A stretch of 64,000 bases of DNA from Macrothele yani (lineage: Eukaryota; Arthropoda; Arachnida; Araneae; Macrothelidae), in contig CM076996.1 of NCBI GenBank assembly GCA_039090855.1, positions 44,358,469 through 44,422,468 on the forward strand. The letters are read 5' to 3'. Positions 19,908 through 30,640 of the stretch are shown in pieces; positions within the stretch are counted from its first letter, which is position 1, and each line of letters begins with the position of its first letter. The translations under genes were made by a program, and so were the position numbers. A model generated the notes under the pieces. It was not told the origin of the DNA. It ran no database searches and was given only the letters and a program-made list of their open reading frames with translations.

Positions 19908-21448
19908 CACTGCTGGACAATTGCTAAGGACGGATCATAAACGGCTATATAGCGCATAAAAAAGTAAGTGTGGTTGGATGCCAAGTGAAATGAAATAATG
20001 TCAGAATGCCAGGACATTACAAGAAAGACAATTTATTGTGCTCTGAAATCCAGAAGGCTTTGGAACGTGTTCAAGGGACAAACAGGCCATTTTGTGCAGA
20101 ATACGTAAACGTGAAAAAAATGCAATTACCGTCCGCAGGCGATCCGGCGTAAGATGTCAATACGGGATTTGGCCACCATGGAGGGCGATGCAAGATTCCA
20201 CACGTCGTGTCATGCTTTGCACAACATTATCAAGCAGCTGTTGGGGTAATTTATCCCATTCCTCTGTCAGTGCACGGATGAGGGTGTCCTTGTTTATTGG
20301 AGGGCATTGGCGACCAGCAAGACTCCTCCCCAAAGCATCCCACACATTTTCAATGGGATTCAGATCTGGAGAACGTGCTGGCCATACGAGGCGTTGAATA
20401 TCCTCGCTCTCAAGACACTCCTGGACAGCGACTGTTCGATGACATGTTGCGTTGTCGTCCATGAAAATGAATCTATCACCGACAGCACCACGGAACATGC
20501 GAACATGAGGTAGCAGAACATCTTTAATGTATCGTTGGCCAGTCATAGCCCCAGTTGGAAGCACATAGAGGGACGTACGGCCATTGATCATGATGCCAGC
20601 CCATACCATGACACTACATGTCGGATATCGGTCCCTTTCTTGTATGTTTGCTGGACAATATGCAGTACCACTATCACGCCAGATCAGTTGTCGTCGACAA
20701 TCAGACGATAGACTGTATCTACTCTCATCTGAGAAGAGGACAGCAGACGAGTCGTTATCAGTCCAATTGCGATGTTGATGGCACCATTGCAAACGGGCGG
20801 TACGGTGACGTCTGGACAATGGGATGCACACAACAGGACGGCGGGCGTATAGTCCTCCTTCATGCAAACGTCTGGCGACAGTTTTTCGGGAGATCCGCTT
20901 GCCAGTAGCAGCCATAAACTGATTTGCTACCTCACTAGCTGTGCTGCGCCGGTGTCTTTTTGTTGATAGCACTATGTACCGATCTTCTGCAGGTGTCGTA
21001 CTGCGAACACGACCTCCCCCGTGACGTTTGCTACACTCTCCATTTGTTTGAAATGATTTCCAAAGCCTTGAAACAACACTGTGGCTGACGTCGAACTCCC
21101 TGGCGACATCTGTTATTTTTCGCCCTTCTTCAATCTTGCCAATAATACGGCCACGCGTAAAATCATCTAGGTGATGTCGGGAAGACATACTGAAAATTGC
21201 AACTTCGTCAATTGATTCTTTCCCTTTCAACTTTGCGTTTGAACAACAACGGTCAATACGCGTCAAATCCTTTATATCTCTTATCAGCGCTATGACGTCA
21301 CGAACAAGTTCGGCAATCCAAAATTTGCATACGCACAGCACGTCTTACTGTATCCCGCACTTATGCTAATTTCCACATTTTCCTGACTTCCATTTTATGG
21401 TTGCTATCGTTGCTATTGTCATCCGTCCTTAGCAATTGTCCGATAGTG
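19908..21448 (-). mobile_element. Tc1-like element, DD34E, structurally complete
   Basis: The ends cactgctggacaattgctaa and ...ttagcaattgtccgatagtg are inverted repeats with TA outside (19906-19907 and 21449-21450). The length is 1541 bp. The transposase frame is unbroken, so this is the best candidate for an autonomous DNA transposon in the window. Confidence 0.95.
20157..21188 (-). CDS. Tc1-like transposase, complete (DD34E)
   Basis: This 343-residue transposase would bind the element ends and catalyse excision and reinsertion at TA. The start is the ATG complement at 21186-21188 (MSSRHHLDDFTRGR). The frame stays open 51 codons further upstream, but without an ATG that fits the family. The helix-turn-helix region covers about 8-110, with GGGRVRSTT as the linker. 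The core has Asp154 (FSDESRY), CSVMVWAGI at 191-199, Asp245 (MDDNATCH) and Glu280 (SPDLNPIENVWD), leaving 34 residues between the last two. The end is HGGQIPY. Length and spacing are standard for Tc1. There are no stops or shifts, and both terminal repeats are present. Confidence 0.95.
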   Translation of the reverse strand: MSSRHHLDDFTRGRIIGKIEEGRKITDVAREFDVSHSVVSRLWKSFQTNGECSKRHGGGRVRSTTPAEDRYIVLSTKRHRRSTASEVANQFMAATGKRISRKTVARRLHEGGLYARRPVVCIPLSRRHRTARLQWCHQHRNWTDNDSSAVLFSDESRYSLSSDCRRQLIWRDSGTAYCPANIQERDRYPTCSVMVWAGIMINGRTSLYVLPTGAMTGQRYIKDVLLPHVRMFRGAVGDRFIFMDDNATCHRTVAVQECLESEDIQRLVWPARSPDLNPIENVWDALGRSLAGRQCPPINKDTLIRALTEEWDKLPQQLLDNVVQSMTRRVESCIALHGGQIPY

Positions 21449-23595
21449 TAGTTGCGTTGACCTAGAAATTCCAGTATTAATGAGCTGTGCAAATTTCACG
21501 ATGCCACAGTTCGGCGTTCGGAAGTTTTTGCTGCTTCAGACAAACAGACGTTTTTGTGTTTTATATATATGTCCCCTTCATTTTTCGCCGAATAACACAT
21601 AGTGCATTAAATTCCTCGTCATCGCCGCAGACTGTTGCTTCAAGAAAAGTTAAGAGATTTTCCGCACAGTCACTGGCGGTTGCAACCGACAGTGGTCGAG
21701 TGCTCTCCTCTCCCCTTTTTTCACTCACCTCAGCAGTGCTTTACTATCTACTTTCTTCTACTGGCGCAGCACGATTCCCTTGCGTTCTTGAGATTTCGTC
21801 CTGTATGCCACTCCATTCCAGGGCAGTGCATAGTAGACTTTCTCTGCCTCGCTAGATATGGAATTTCATTAAATTTATTTACATCCCTTGTTAAAAGTGA
21901 TCTTAGATTTTTTCTCTCCCGTTAAATCCGAAGATTTTATAAAAAAAAAAAAAATCCCTTGCAATAAATCCGGGAATTTCATTGAAAGGGCAAGTTGCAT
22001 CACCAAAACGCAGCGTAATGTAGCTTCGGAGGAGGGATGTGGGAACTTAACAAGCTCATAAAACAAACTACAAGTGTCATTATGCAACCTCACGTAATAA
22101 GCACTACATTTCCCTACATTTCCATCCATGCCTCTCTTCTATTTAGCTGTCAGAAGTGTTGAAATAAATTCCTGCGGTCTATACGCTATGTTTCACCCCT
22201 CAGCTCACGTCAGTGTCTGTTAAATAAAGAGAGGGTGTTTTACTTGGTTGACTCCCATGGGAGGTCAACGCACGAACATTTATTTGTTAATAAAAAAAGT
22301 TCGAGACATTAATAACGATTAATGCAAGACGAAAAACGACAGTAGGAGTACATTATTTATCGCTTAATGTTTCAATATAAGGGTTTGGTGCGTCAGCTTA
22401 GAGCCGTGTAATAATACGAAGACAAAGCGCGTACGTGTCGACTCCACCCTCAAAAAAAGTTACTCCACTGCTAAAATTGCCATAACTTTTAATTTGAAAT
22501 TGCAAATGTCTTCAGGTTTAGAGGGTAGGTAATTTGCTTGACTGTTCTTTCTGAAAGGTGAGGGAGTCGATTTTGTTGGAGATAAGTTTAGAAAATACTA
22601 ATTTTGGAATTCATCAGAGAATACACTGAAATTTCTAAAAACATTGCCATGAATGAGAAAAGTAAATTAGAGGATAACGACATCGCTGTTCAGGAAGTTG
22701 ATCACATTCTGACTAAGCTTTAATATCATAAGGTAATGACAGCGGTTGCGATAATTAAAAATACGATAAACAGCAGCGCATGCTAAACAAAATTAGTTAC
22801 GTTATATTTGTCTTTTTTGAAACTTTCTTAATCTTACAGAGAACAATTTTTGTGGAAATTCCCAGACGGTTAAGCAATATAAAAAGTTCGAGACCCACAG
22901 CCAATGCTTCAGATCCTCAACAAGCAATGATACTGCGATTCTGGAGATGGTTTTTTTTTTTAACTGTTGTCACTAACAGAACAACTTACTCCGGAGTAGT
23001 GAGAGGGCGTGGTATCGATCTCCGTCACGAATAAATTTGTGTTTTCACAATCGAGTTTCATTTTTCTTTTTCTAATACACATATAAATTTGTTTTTCAGA
23101 GCTTCTATTTTTGAACTCGAAAGTGTGTTCCCAATTTCAACATTCTGCACTTCTTTAACTGTTTCAGACAGTAGTTTTGTTGTTTCTAATTTCTTCATCG
23201 AATTACACAAGAAACTTTTAAATGTGCAACAGATCTAAACAAACCCTTCAAACGCCTAGTCCCTACTTTGTGCTTAATGCACTTAAAAATAAAAAATGGA
23301 GGAAACACGCAAATGTATATATTAGTACGGAATTTCGGAAAATATGTATTTGTATATAAAATTTTCGCAAACATCTGTTCTTATGTGAAAATATTTATTA
23401 ATACAATAATCCGTTCTCTAATGATAAGCAGGGCTTGTAAAACATCTGAAAAGTTACATGCACAGCTGGGCGTGGGCAAAAATTATTTATCTGCCCTGTA
23501 GTAAAAGCTGGATTCCCAGGAAAATTTACCTTTCAAGAAAACAAATAAGAACCCTAATTTTTTTTTAAGTTAAAAAATATGAACTTTTTTACATG
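21449..23595. other. 2.1-kb spacer, nothing recognised
   Basis: AT-rich sequence without a domain-bearing frame, tRNA-like boxes or terminal repeats that I could pair. Short pyrimidine-rich frames at 21487-21925 look like chance. Confidence 0.5.
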
Positions 23596-23615
23596 TTTTG
23601 CATTTCCATTTTAAG

Positions 23616-23844
23616 GATCTGTGTTAAAAATGTTCAATGCATAAAAGCGTGTATCTCCAGTTTTAGGATGATGCTGAAATTGGTATTTGAGAAATTTGGT
23701 GATTCTGCCATGTTCCTTTCGTTGAAGTTTTCGCACCTTTGTCGCTAAGCACTGGAGGCTAGTTCCATCAGAGGCATACATCCCGTCGCTGACTATAAAC
23801 AACATTTGGAGCAAAGCTACAAATGGTTCCAATTTCTTGACCTA
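23616..23844 (-). pseudogene. Possible gustatory-receptor-like exon fragment
   Basis: A minus-strand open stretch, preceded by a possible acceptor (ccctag), reads ...KKLEPFVALLQMLF, then SDGMYASDGTSLQ, and ends FQHHPKTGDTRFYALNIF-NTDP before a stop. The last part resembles the C-terminal segment of insect-type gustatory receptors (a Q-x-h-H-P ... F-x-A-x-x-x-F-x-x-D pattern before the last membrane helix). No membrane helix or splice donor follows and the frame closes at once, so it would be a broken exon. This is a weak resemblance from memory of the family, and chance is quite possible. Confidence 0.25.
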
Positions 23845-24654
23845 GGGCATAATATAATTAAAGATGTGATATTCTTCTGTCCTGAGTACTCCGTAACAAT
23901 AAACACAACTTTCGGTGATTAGCAGTGAAATGAAAGACGACATGCGACGAGTGCCATTTTTCTTGCAGTCGGAAATTCTATTCCGAACTTTATTTTTAAA
24001 TTTTTTTATTTATCTACCTAGGCTAATAATTTACATGTCCTGGGCATCTCTGGAATCGCATTTTTCAAGCCTTGGATAAGTAATAGTCACAGTGAATAAA
24101 TGAAACTAGTATAGTCGCATCTTTTCAGAGTTACTAATGCGCCGTTTTTCCCAAGATTATGAGGTCGGCGTAGGAGATTTCTTTTGTTCGAGCCATGACG
24201 AATCGGAAAATGATCTCAGGGGATTACTTTTATAGGTACCGGTCGCCAGTGACGAATTATTTAGTAGAAATACCCTTCGGAACCATAAAACACGTCACTC
24301 AGCCTCACGCCTGTATAATTTTTCTCTTGTGTTTTTCCTCATAGTGCAGTCTTGACCCACGAAGAAGAAAGTATTGACCCACGAAGAAGAAATTTCATTT
24401 TAAGGACCGCTGTTTGGATGAAGGAGCTCACGTTCTCTTTGCATTGGACTCTTACGAGTCTTGAGACGCCTACTACGTCACTAGACAGTTTAGTCTCATC
24501 CCTACTTCGAACATTTGGTTAGGATACCAGTATCCCTGCATATGAAACACAGTATTCCCTACTTTTTCAGCACGTGTTTTGAAAACAAGAAAGATGACAC
24601 CGAATTCTCGGGTGTAATTAGCACATCTTTTGAATCTTTTCCGACACAAGAAAA

Positions 24655-26236
24655 TACAGTAGAAGTCCGTTTATACATTTCTCACTTGTACGTTTTTCTC
24701 ATTTACGCGTAAAATGTCGCTGGTCTAAAATCTCCGAATTGCCTTTAATGTTAAATTTTATCAATTAGACGTTAATCGAATAACCTTCCTTCTCCTTATA
24801 CGTTAAACTGTGATGTCGTGAATTAAATTTCCCTTTACCAAAATCTCTTCCCACCCTTCCCCTTCGCCGCTAATTCCGTCCCCCCTCCCAGCCCCTCCGC
24901 TCTTCCTATTTCCAGTCATCCACTTCTTTTACGAATCACTCTGCGAAATGCGCGCGCTCCTCCTGTGCTACCTTTGGTCATCTAAGTTGGCACCTGAAGT
25001 AGACACCTGCTCTTGCTTAACGTTGTCATATCGGTCTCTTTCTTTGATATCTTCGATCGCATTCCCTTTGGGGACGAATCTACACCCCAAGAAGATATCG
25101 TTTCGCGATCTGACTGGCATGATATAATTGAAGAAGAAGAAGATGAGTTCTGCTTCCAAGATTGTGTCAGTTGGAGGTCCGCACGGGCTGGGCTGGCCCG
25201 TCAAGCCCGATCCCGCGGGACGGGTCGGGCATTTTTTTTTAGTTTAGAGAACAAAGCAACGGGCCGGATTTCCCCAGAAACTTACGACCGGGGTCAAGTC
25301 GACCCAAAGAAAAAGTTGCGTTCCCCGATTTCCTGGTGTGTTTAACTGTTTTGCTGGCTTTACTTACTTCCATGACATAGGCCAGGGGCGTAATCAGAAA
25401 AGCAAGAAGAGGCACTCACAGTGTTTTTACCAATCTGTTGGCATTAAGATGGTAAAACCACTTTGAGGCTTGTTGAAAAGATTCGACCCAGAGCGAGTGT
25501 GTGTGTGTGTGTTATATAGAGTAGGAAACGGGGAGTATCTGCAGTGGAGGGAGGGGGGGGGGGTGTATGTGTGTGTTTGTATGAGAGAGTGGACGACATC
25601 GATTTTTTCTCCTATCCCCAATCTGTATAGGGATTGACTTTTATAGTGTTACCGCTTAGTAGTTCAGAGAAAGGGATATTCTGAACGCGCTTAGTCTCCC
25701 TTTTCTCTCTCTTTTTAAAGGTAATATTTTTCGATAACTGTCAAAAATTAAGTTAATATTTTTAGGCTTACATTCAACAAAATATTTTCAATAATATCTC
25801 ATTTCATTATTTAATTTTCCCATTTTAATCAAATACAATAGAAAGACAAAATAATACCAAGTGGCACATCACGGGCCGGGAAGGGCCTAAATACGAGATG
25901 CAATTGACAGAGTGTCTAATATTTGAAACGGGCAGGGCCGGGCTTGGGCAGGGTCGGGCTCACCAAATTAGACCCGTGCAGACCTCTAGTGTCAGTTGCA
26001 ACGCGGGTTTGGCAAGGGCATCACTTTTAGCTCTAGATGAAATGATTCAGAACAGAAAGAGCAATGAGAACAACTCCAGTGACAAAAGGGGTGATGATTT
26101 CCAGGTAAGTATATCAGCACCTAAATTTAGAGATGTACTGAAATCGTTTGCGGTCGTTAGGGGCTTCCTTTATAACCATAATAGTGATAAGAAAACAATG
26201 CAGGCTCTCAATAGCCTTGAAAATGCAATGTTTTAA
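24655..26236 (+). mobile_element. Tigger/pogo-like relic, split by a hAT MITE
   Basis: A TA plus cagtagaagtccgtttatac at about 24653-24675 resembles Tigger/pogo terminal repeats. Downstream, at 25013-25171 and 25997-26236, are the two halves of a C-terminal Tigger-like tail. They contain RSDWHDIIEEEEDEFCFQDC, then ALDEMIQNRKSNENN and a final FAVVRGFLYNHN ... LNSLENAMF. The acidic W-x-D-I ... DEF segment followed by a closing 'lr-fl ... lnsLEn' is the usual end of these transposases. Removing the MITE and one copy of its 8-bp duplication leaves the frame open. The DDE core is missing or unrecognisable. Confidence 0.55.
25172..25988. mobile_element. hAT-type MITE with 8-bp target duplication
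   Basis: The ends tggaggtccgcacggg and cccgtgcagacctcta are imperfect inverted repeats. The direct repeat gtgtcagt lies at 25164-25171 and 25989-25996. An 8-bp duplication is diagnostic of hAT insertions. Sub-terminal GC-rich words such as gggctgggct are also mirrored. The 817-bp interior has (gt)n and G-run microsatellites and no transposase, so it is non-autonomous. Confidence 0.88.
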
Positions 26237-26249
26237 TTTAAAAGTAAAC

Positions 26250-28070
26250 AAAAAAAAATATTTTTTGAATCATGTTAATGTTATTACCACGACCCTGGCG
26301 GTCGAGGAATATTTATAACATCGTTTAATTGGACAAACAGTGAGAGGTTGACATCCCTCAAAATTTAAGGAACCCAATCTCAAAAGTTTTCGGACTACGC
26401 GTTGTAATCCGTACATATAAAACTGAAAGCCCTCACTAACTCATCACCGAATCTCAGAAACTACTGAACTTAGAACTTTCATAATTGGCAGGAATGTTCC
26501 TTTTACAACACAGAGGCGCACTAAGAAAGAATTTTTTCCTAGGATAACTTTCAGTGGGTTGAAATGGGTTTTTTAAATAACCCAGCTTTGATAACGCTAG
26601 GACGTTTTGCAATGATCCAGCCATTGCTGTCCAGCAACTGAAGCCCCGCCCTAAGTTTTGAATGACTTCAGTTGACCTGCTCAGTACATATTTTGTTCTC
26701 AATTTATTTAACCAAAAACCTTAAAAATCACGTAAAAAGCGCTATATCATAATATGCTTTGCATTTAAACATTTATATTACCGTTTGACATGTCGAATGT
26801 CAAGGTTTTTTGAGTCAAAATCAAAACACCAACATTCGTTTTTACCGAAGCAATGATGATGTTATATAAGTGGTAAGGTGACTGCAATAAATATAAATAT
26901 GCGGGTAGATTTTCATAGTAAGTGAAATTTGAAAAAAAAAAGTTCCCCCCTTGAGATATGAGCGATGGCAACACAATTTTGCTCACGCTTCCAAAAACAT
27001 CTGACTTGCTAGCTTTTAAACGTACAGTTTCGAACGAAATTGTTTATAAGCAAGGTTCTTTTTACATTTATGCTGAAAGTAACGACGTTTTTTTCCTGTT
27101 TTCTATTGTTATTTTGTTCTGCTTTCTATTATTATTTTGTTTTATTGTCTATTAATATTTTAACGATGAAAGTGAAGAGTAAACTTCTGAACTATTTGAT
27201 TTGTTTCGTGTAGGCTTGAAGTTTCAAATTTACAGTTATGAACGAAATTGCTTATGTGTCGTCTGGCAGAATAAGTCAGGCAGACATGAGTTTCCCAAAA
27301 GAGCGAAGAAATATGCAGTGTATGCCCATTTCCAACTGTCGCAATTTGTTATGGTGTAGGTTTATCAAAATCTTTGTTTTTAGTGGACCAAATGGATTTT
27401 AAGGAGAGGTGACCAGTTTTACATGGAGTGCAGAACTATTAATCAAGTAAGACATCCTTTTCTTTCTATCACGTTCGAAGAACGGGTATTTAGCTAGTGT
27501 CATATAAATTATTTACGAGGTATTCGCAAAGAACCCATATGCCACATATTTTGATACAGAAAAATAGACACAGCCTAAAAGGATTAAGTAATTAACATGT
27601 TTATTATAAGAAAAAATACTTTGAATCAGTTACAGCCTTTAGGTGAAGCCCAAGTTAAAGTTAAAGTAAAAGGGTGAAATTAGCCATACTTACTGGTTCA
27701 TGCTGCTTAGGACTGTTACGCCCCGGAGCTTAAAGTTAAGATAATAATTTCTCCAATTTACCTACGAGGAAGGATAGCAACAGTGTATGTGTACATTCAA
27801 CAACTTCGGAACTGGAGTTGGAGAGAAAAATATCGTCCTACCTTTCGTCCTGTGAAGACTCAGTCGTAGTGGACGGTGAAGACTATCATTTTGCAGATTA
27901 CTGGCGTCCTGCGGCGACAAGGCATATCTCTGTACCTGATATACAGAGTTGACTTGAAGTGCCAAATATGTTCAAGCTCTTGCGGTGGACTACAATATGA
28001 TGTCATGACTTCTTACTTGGTTCTTATTTCTCGGAAATCAGACTTCCTTTGGTTTCGTTATTTTCGTGTA
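26250..28070. other. 1.8-kb spacer, nothing recognised
   Basis: AT-rich, with no domain-bearing frame. It ends at the TA (28071-28072) bordering the next Tc1-like element. Confidence 0.5.
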
Positions 28071-28072
28071 TA

Positions 28073-29276
28073 CATCGATGAGCCAATACATTATGACCAA
28101 CCCCAGCCCCAGCCCAGAGAGACGAGCGCGCCTGGTGACCGAACGGTGGCGCAGATGAAGTTCACAGAGCAGTATATATACAACCCGAGGACCGGCTTTC
28201 GATTAGTAGAGTGTTCGGAGTCAGAATGGGAAAAGCTGCCGATTTATCGGAGTTTGATAAAGGACAAATTGGGATGGTACGGCGCTCGGAACCACGATCT
28301 CGGAAACGGCCCGGCTTGTTCACGTCCCGCTAAAGTGAGTACGTATCAAAAGTGGTGCACACATGGCCTAACGACGCCCCGTCGTCCAGCCGTGTGTAGC
28401 CCGCAGCTCATTAATGCCGGAGGGGGAGCGGAAACTCTCGCGCATTGTTCACAGCGACCGCAGGGCCACAGTGCGACAAATCCCCCGCAGCTGCAACAGT
28501 GGTGATCAGGGCAATGTGTCACAGCACACAGTTCATCGCAGCCTTCTGCGCATGGGCCTGCGTAGCCGAAGACTCAGCCGGGTCCCCATGCTCACTGCAC
28601 GTCATCGCCAACAATGCATGAAATGGGCCCAAGATCATAGAGATTGGACCGTGGATGATTGGAAGAAAGTGGCCTGGTATGAAGAATCAAGATTCCTGGT
28701 GAATCACGTTGACGGCCGAGCGCGGATTACCAACTGAGGCTATGGCACGTGGATGCACTGTTGGGCGCAAACAGGCCGGGGGCGGGGGTGTTATGCTGTG
28801 GGCGATGTTTTCTTGGGACACTTTAGGCCCCATTATCCCAAAAGCACAATCCCTGACAGCTGTCACGTATCTGAACATCGTTACGGACCAAGTTCACCCA
28901 TTCATGGCAACTGTGTTCCTCTACTGGTGATGGCCATTACCAACAGCATAATGCGCCATGCCACACCGCCAGAATCGTCAAGGAGTGGTTCGAGGAACAA
29001 GTTGGTGATTTTCTGTTAATGCCCTGGCCTCCAAATTCACCTGACATGAACCCAATGGAACATTTGTAGTTCCATTTGGAAAAGCGGGTTGGTTCTAAAT
29101 CACCGCCACTCTGAAATGTACGGGAACTGGAAGACCTGCTGTTGATATTATGGTACCAGGTACCCCAGGATACCTATCGCCACCTCATCGAATCAATGCG
29201 TCACCGAGTGGCCGCTGTTTTGCAGGCTAAAGGGGGTCCTACAGCTTATTATGTATAACGTAATAACTCATCGGTG
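28073..29276 (+). mobile_element. Tc1-like DD36/37E element, copy 1
   Basis: The left end catcgatgagccaatacatt and the right end ...gtaataactcatcggtg are inverted repeats with TA outside (28071-28072 and 29277-29278). The length is 1204 bp. Relatives are at 53510 (3' end missing) and 18440-18727 (5' end only, reversed). Confidence 0.93.
28226..29260 (+). pseudogene. Tc1-like transposase pseudogene, second Asp lost
   Basis: The start is [15 protein letters not shown]. Frameshifts follow soon after, then [32 protein letters not shown] and VMLWAMFSWDTLGPII. The next block is QQHNAPCHTARIV, and finally PPNSPDMNPMEHL with a stop, and GGPTAYYV. The first catalytic Asp is Glu (DES reads EES) and the second is His (cat for gat), so the active site is doubly destroyed. 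The spacing from the second site to the Glu is 36 residues, against 37 in the copy at 53510. It belongs to the longer-spaced Tc1 relatives. Confidence 0.88.
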
Positions 29277-30640
29277 TATATGATGAGTTCCTTAAATTTC
29301 CCACGTGGTCTGGGTGCGCTCTCAGCCATTCAGGAGTTTTCCGCCTGGGGTCTGAACTCTGGATTGGTCAACTGAGCTGACGGGTGCTTGACCCTGTTTG
29401 TTATCGGTTGGCCCAATGGACCATTGAGCTACTCGATAGTACCAGCTGGTGTTATTGGCAGGCGATGTTTCCCGTACTCTAAATCAGATATATTTCCCCT
29501 GTATCTGGTGAAGAGCGAAAGATTACAGCGGCTTACCTCTGACAGAATTATGACATTTTTATGAATTTTCGGTGTATTTTACCACATTTGCTAGAGCTTA
29601 CTTCCAAAAGAGTCGGTCATAAAATGTTAGCTTGACTATTCATCTAACAGGGATTCAGACTTTGTTTAAATTTCGCGAATACCTTGCTTCTCCCCACGAG
29701 AGTGAAAAGAGAAATTCCCTGGTCATTCTAGGGAATTTCTCCAGGAACGCAATAAGCTGCCTTGAACTCCTGGATTGTCATGCGACGACGGGAGAATGGG
29801 GTTATGATACAGGAAAGGGAGCCACACGCGCGCGCACATGCACTTGTAGAAAAAAATTAATTAAAAAAAAAAAGTAACTTGCGCCTGGTACTTTTTACTA
29901 ATTAAATGGTAAAACAATGTGGCCCGAAATACGAAGTATTGCCGCTGCAACAATGTACACGTACATTTTATAAATTACTACATTATATCGCCTTGGGTAA
30001 AAAATATTTATCGCAAATGAATTAGTAGTAATGCTTTATATGCTGTTTATATACAGTACGTGTACCACACACTGTATTTACAAGTGCCGTAACTATGCAG
30101 TGTCACTGAAATCAATAAAGTTAAAAGCAAAGGAAAAAAGCCGTGAAAAAAAAAATAACTAAATGTACTAATACACTAGAACATAAAAAAAAATTACATA
30201 CTACGTAGTATTTAGTATAGTAACAATAATGGCTACGCCATACTTTGTAACAGAATAATGTGCTGCCATCTAGGGACGGAAACAGGCCACGTTTCGTTTA
30301 TACGATTTTTCAATTATATGTTAATTCTACTTGGTCCCATGAGAAAAGCAAAAACGAGATTCCACAGTATTACAAAGCAGGTTTTTGTACAACAATAATA
30401 ATAATAATAATAATACAATTCAACGAAAAAGAGAATGCATTTATGTCCCCCGGAAAAAATAAGTGAGCATAATGAATAGAACCGGTTACGGAAAAAAAGA
30501 AACAAGAAAAATGACACTGAATTTTCGGTTGTATTGAGCACGCCTTTTGAATCCTTTTCAACACAAATTAAATTTTTCGAAGTTATTCGTAGTCAGTGGA
30601 ACTGGTTAGAAAAAAATAAAAATAAAAAATCAACCGAATT
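29277..30640. other. Spacer with microsatellite and dispersed repeat
   Basis: (AAT)n lies at about 30393-30416. The stretch 30497-30570 (gacactgaattttcggttgt...) recurs at 24592-24655, so it is a dispersed repeat. Around 29310-29460 there are degenerate tRNA-like words (tgagctactcgatag), possibly a decayed SINE. No gene was found. Confidence 0.45.

Noticed and set aside
27876..28505. 209-codon plus-strand frame
   Set aside because: It crosses the left end of the element at 28073 and runs out of frame with the transposase. The true start is [10 protein letters not shown] at 28226.
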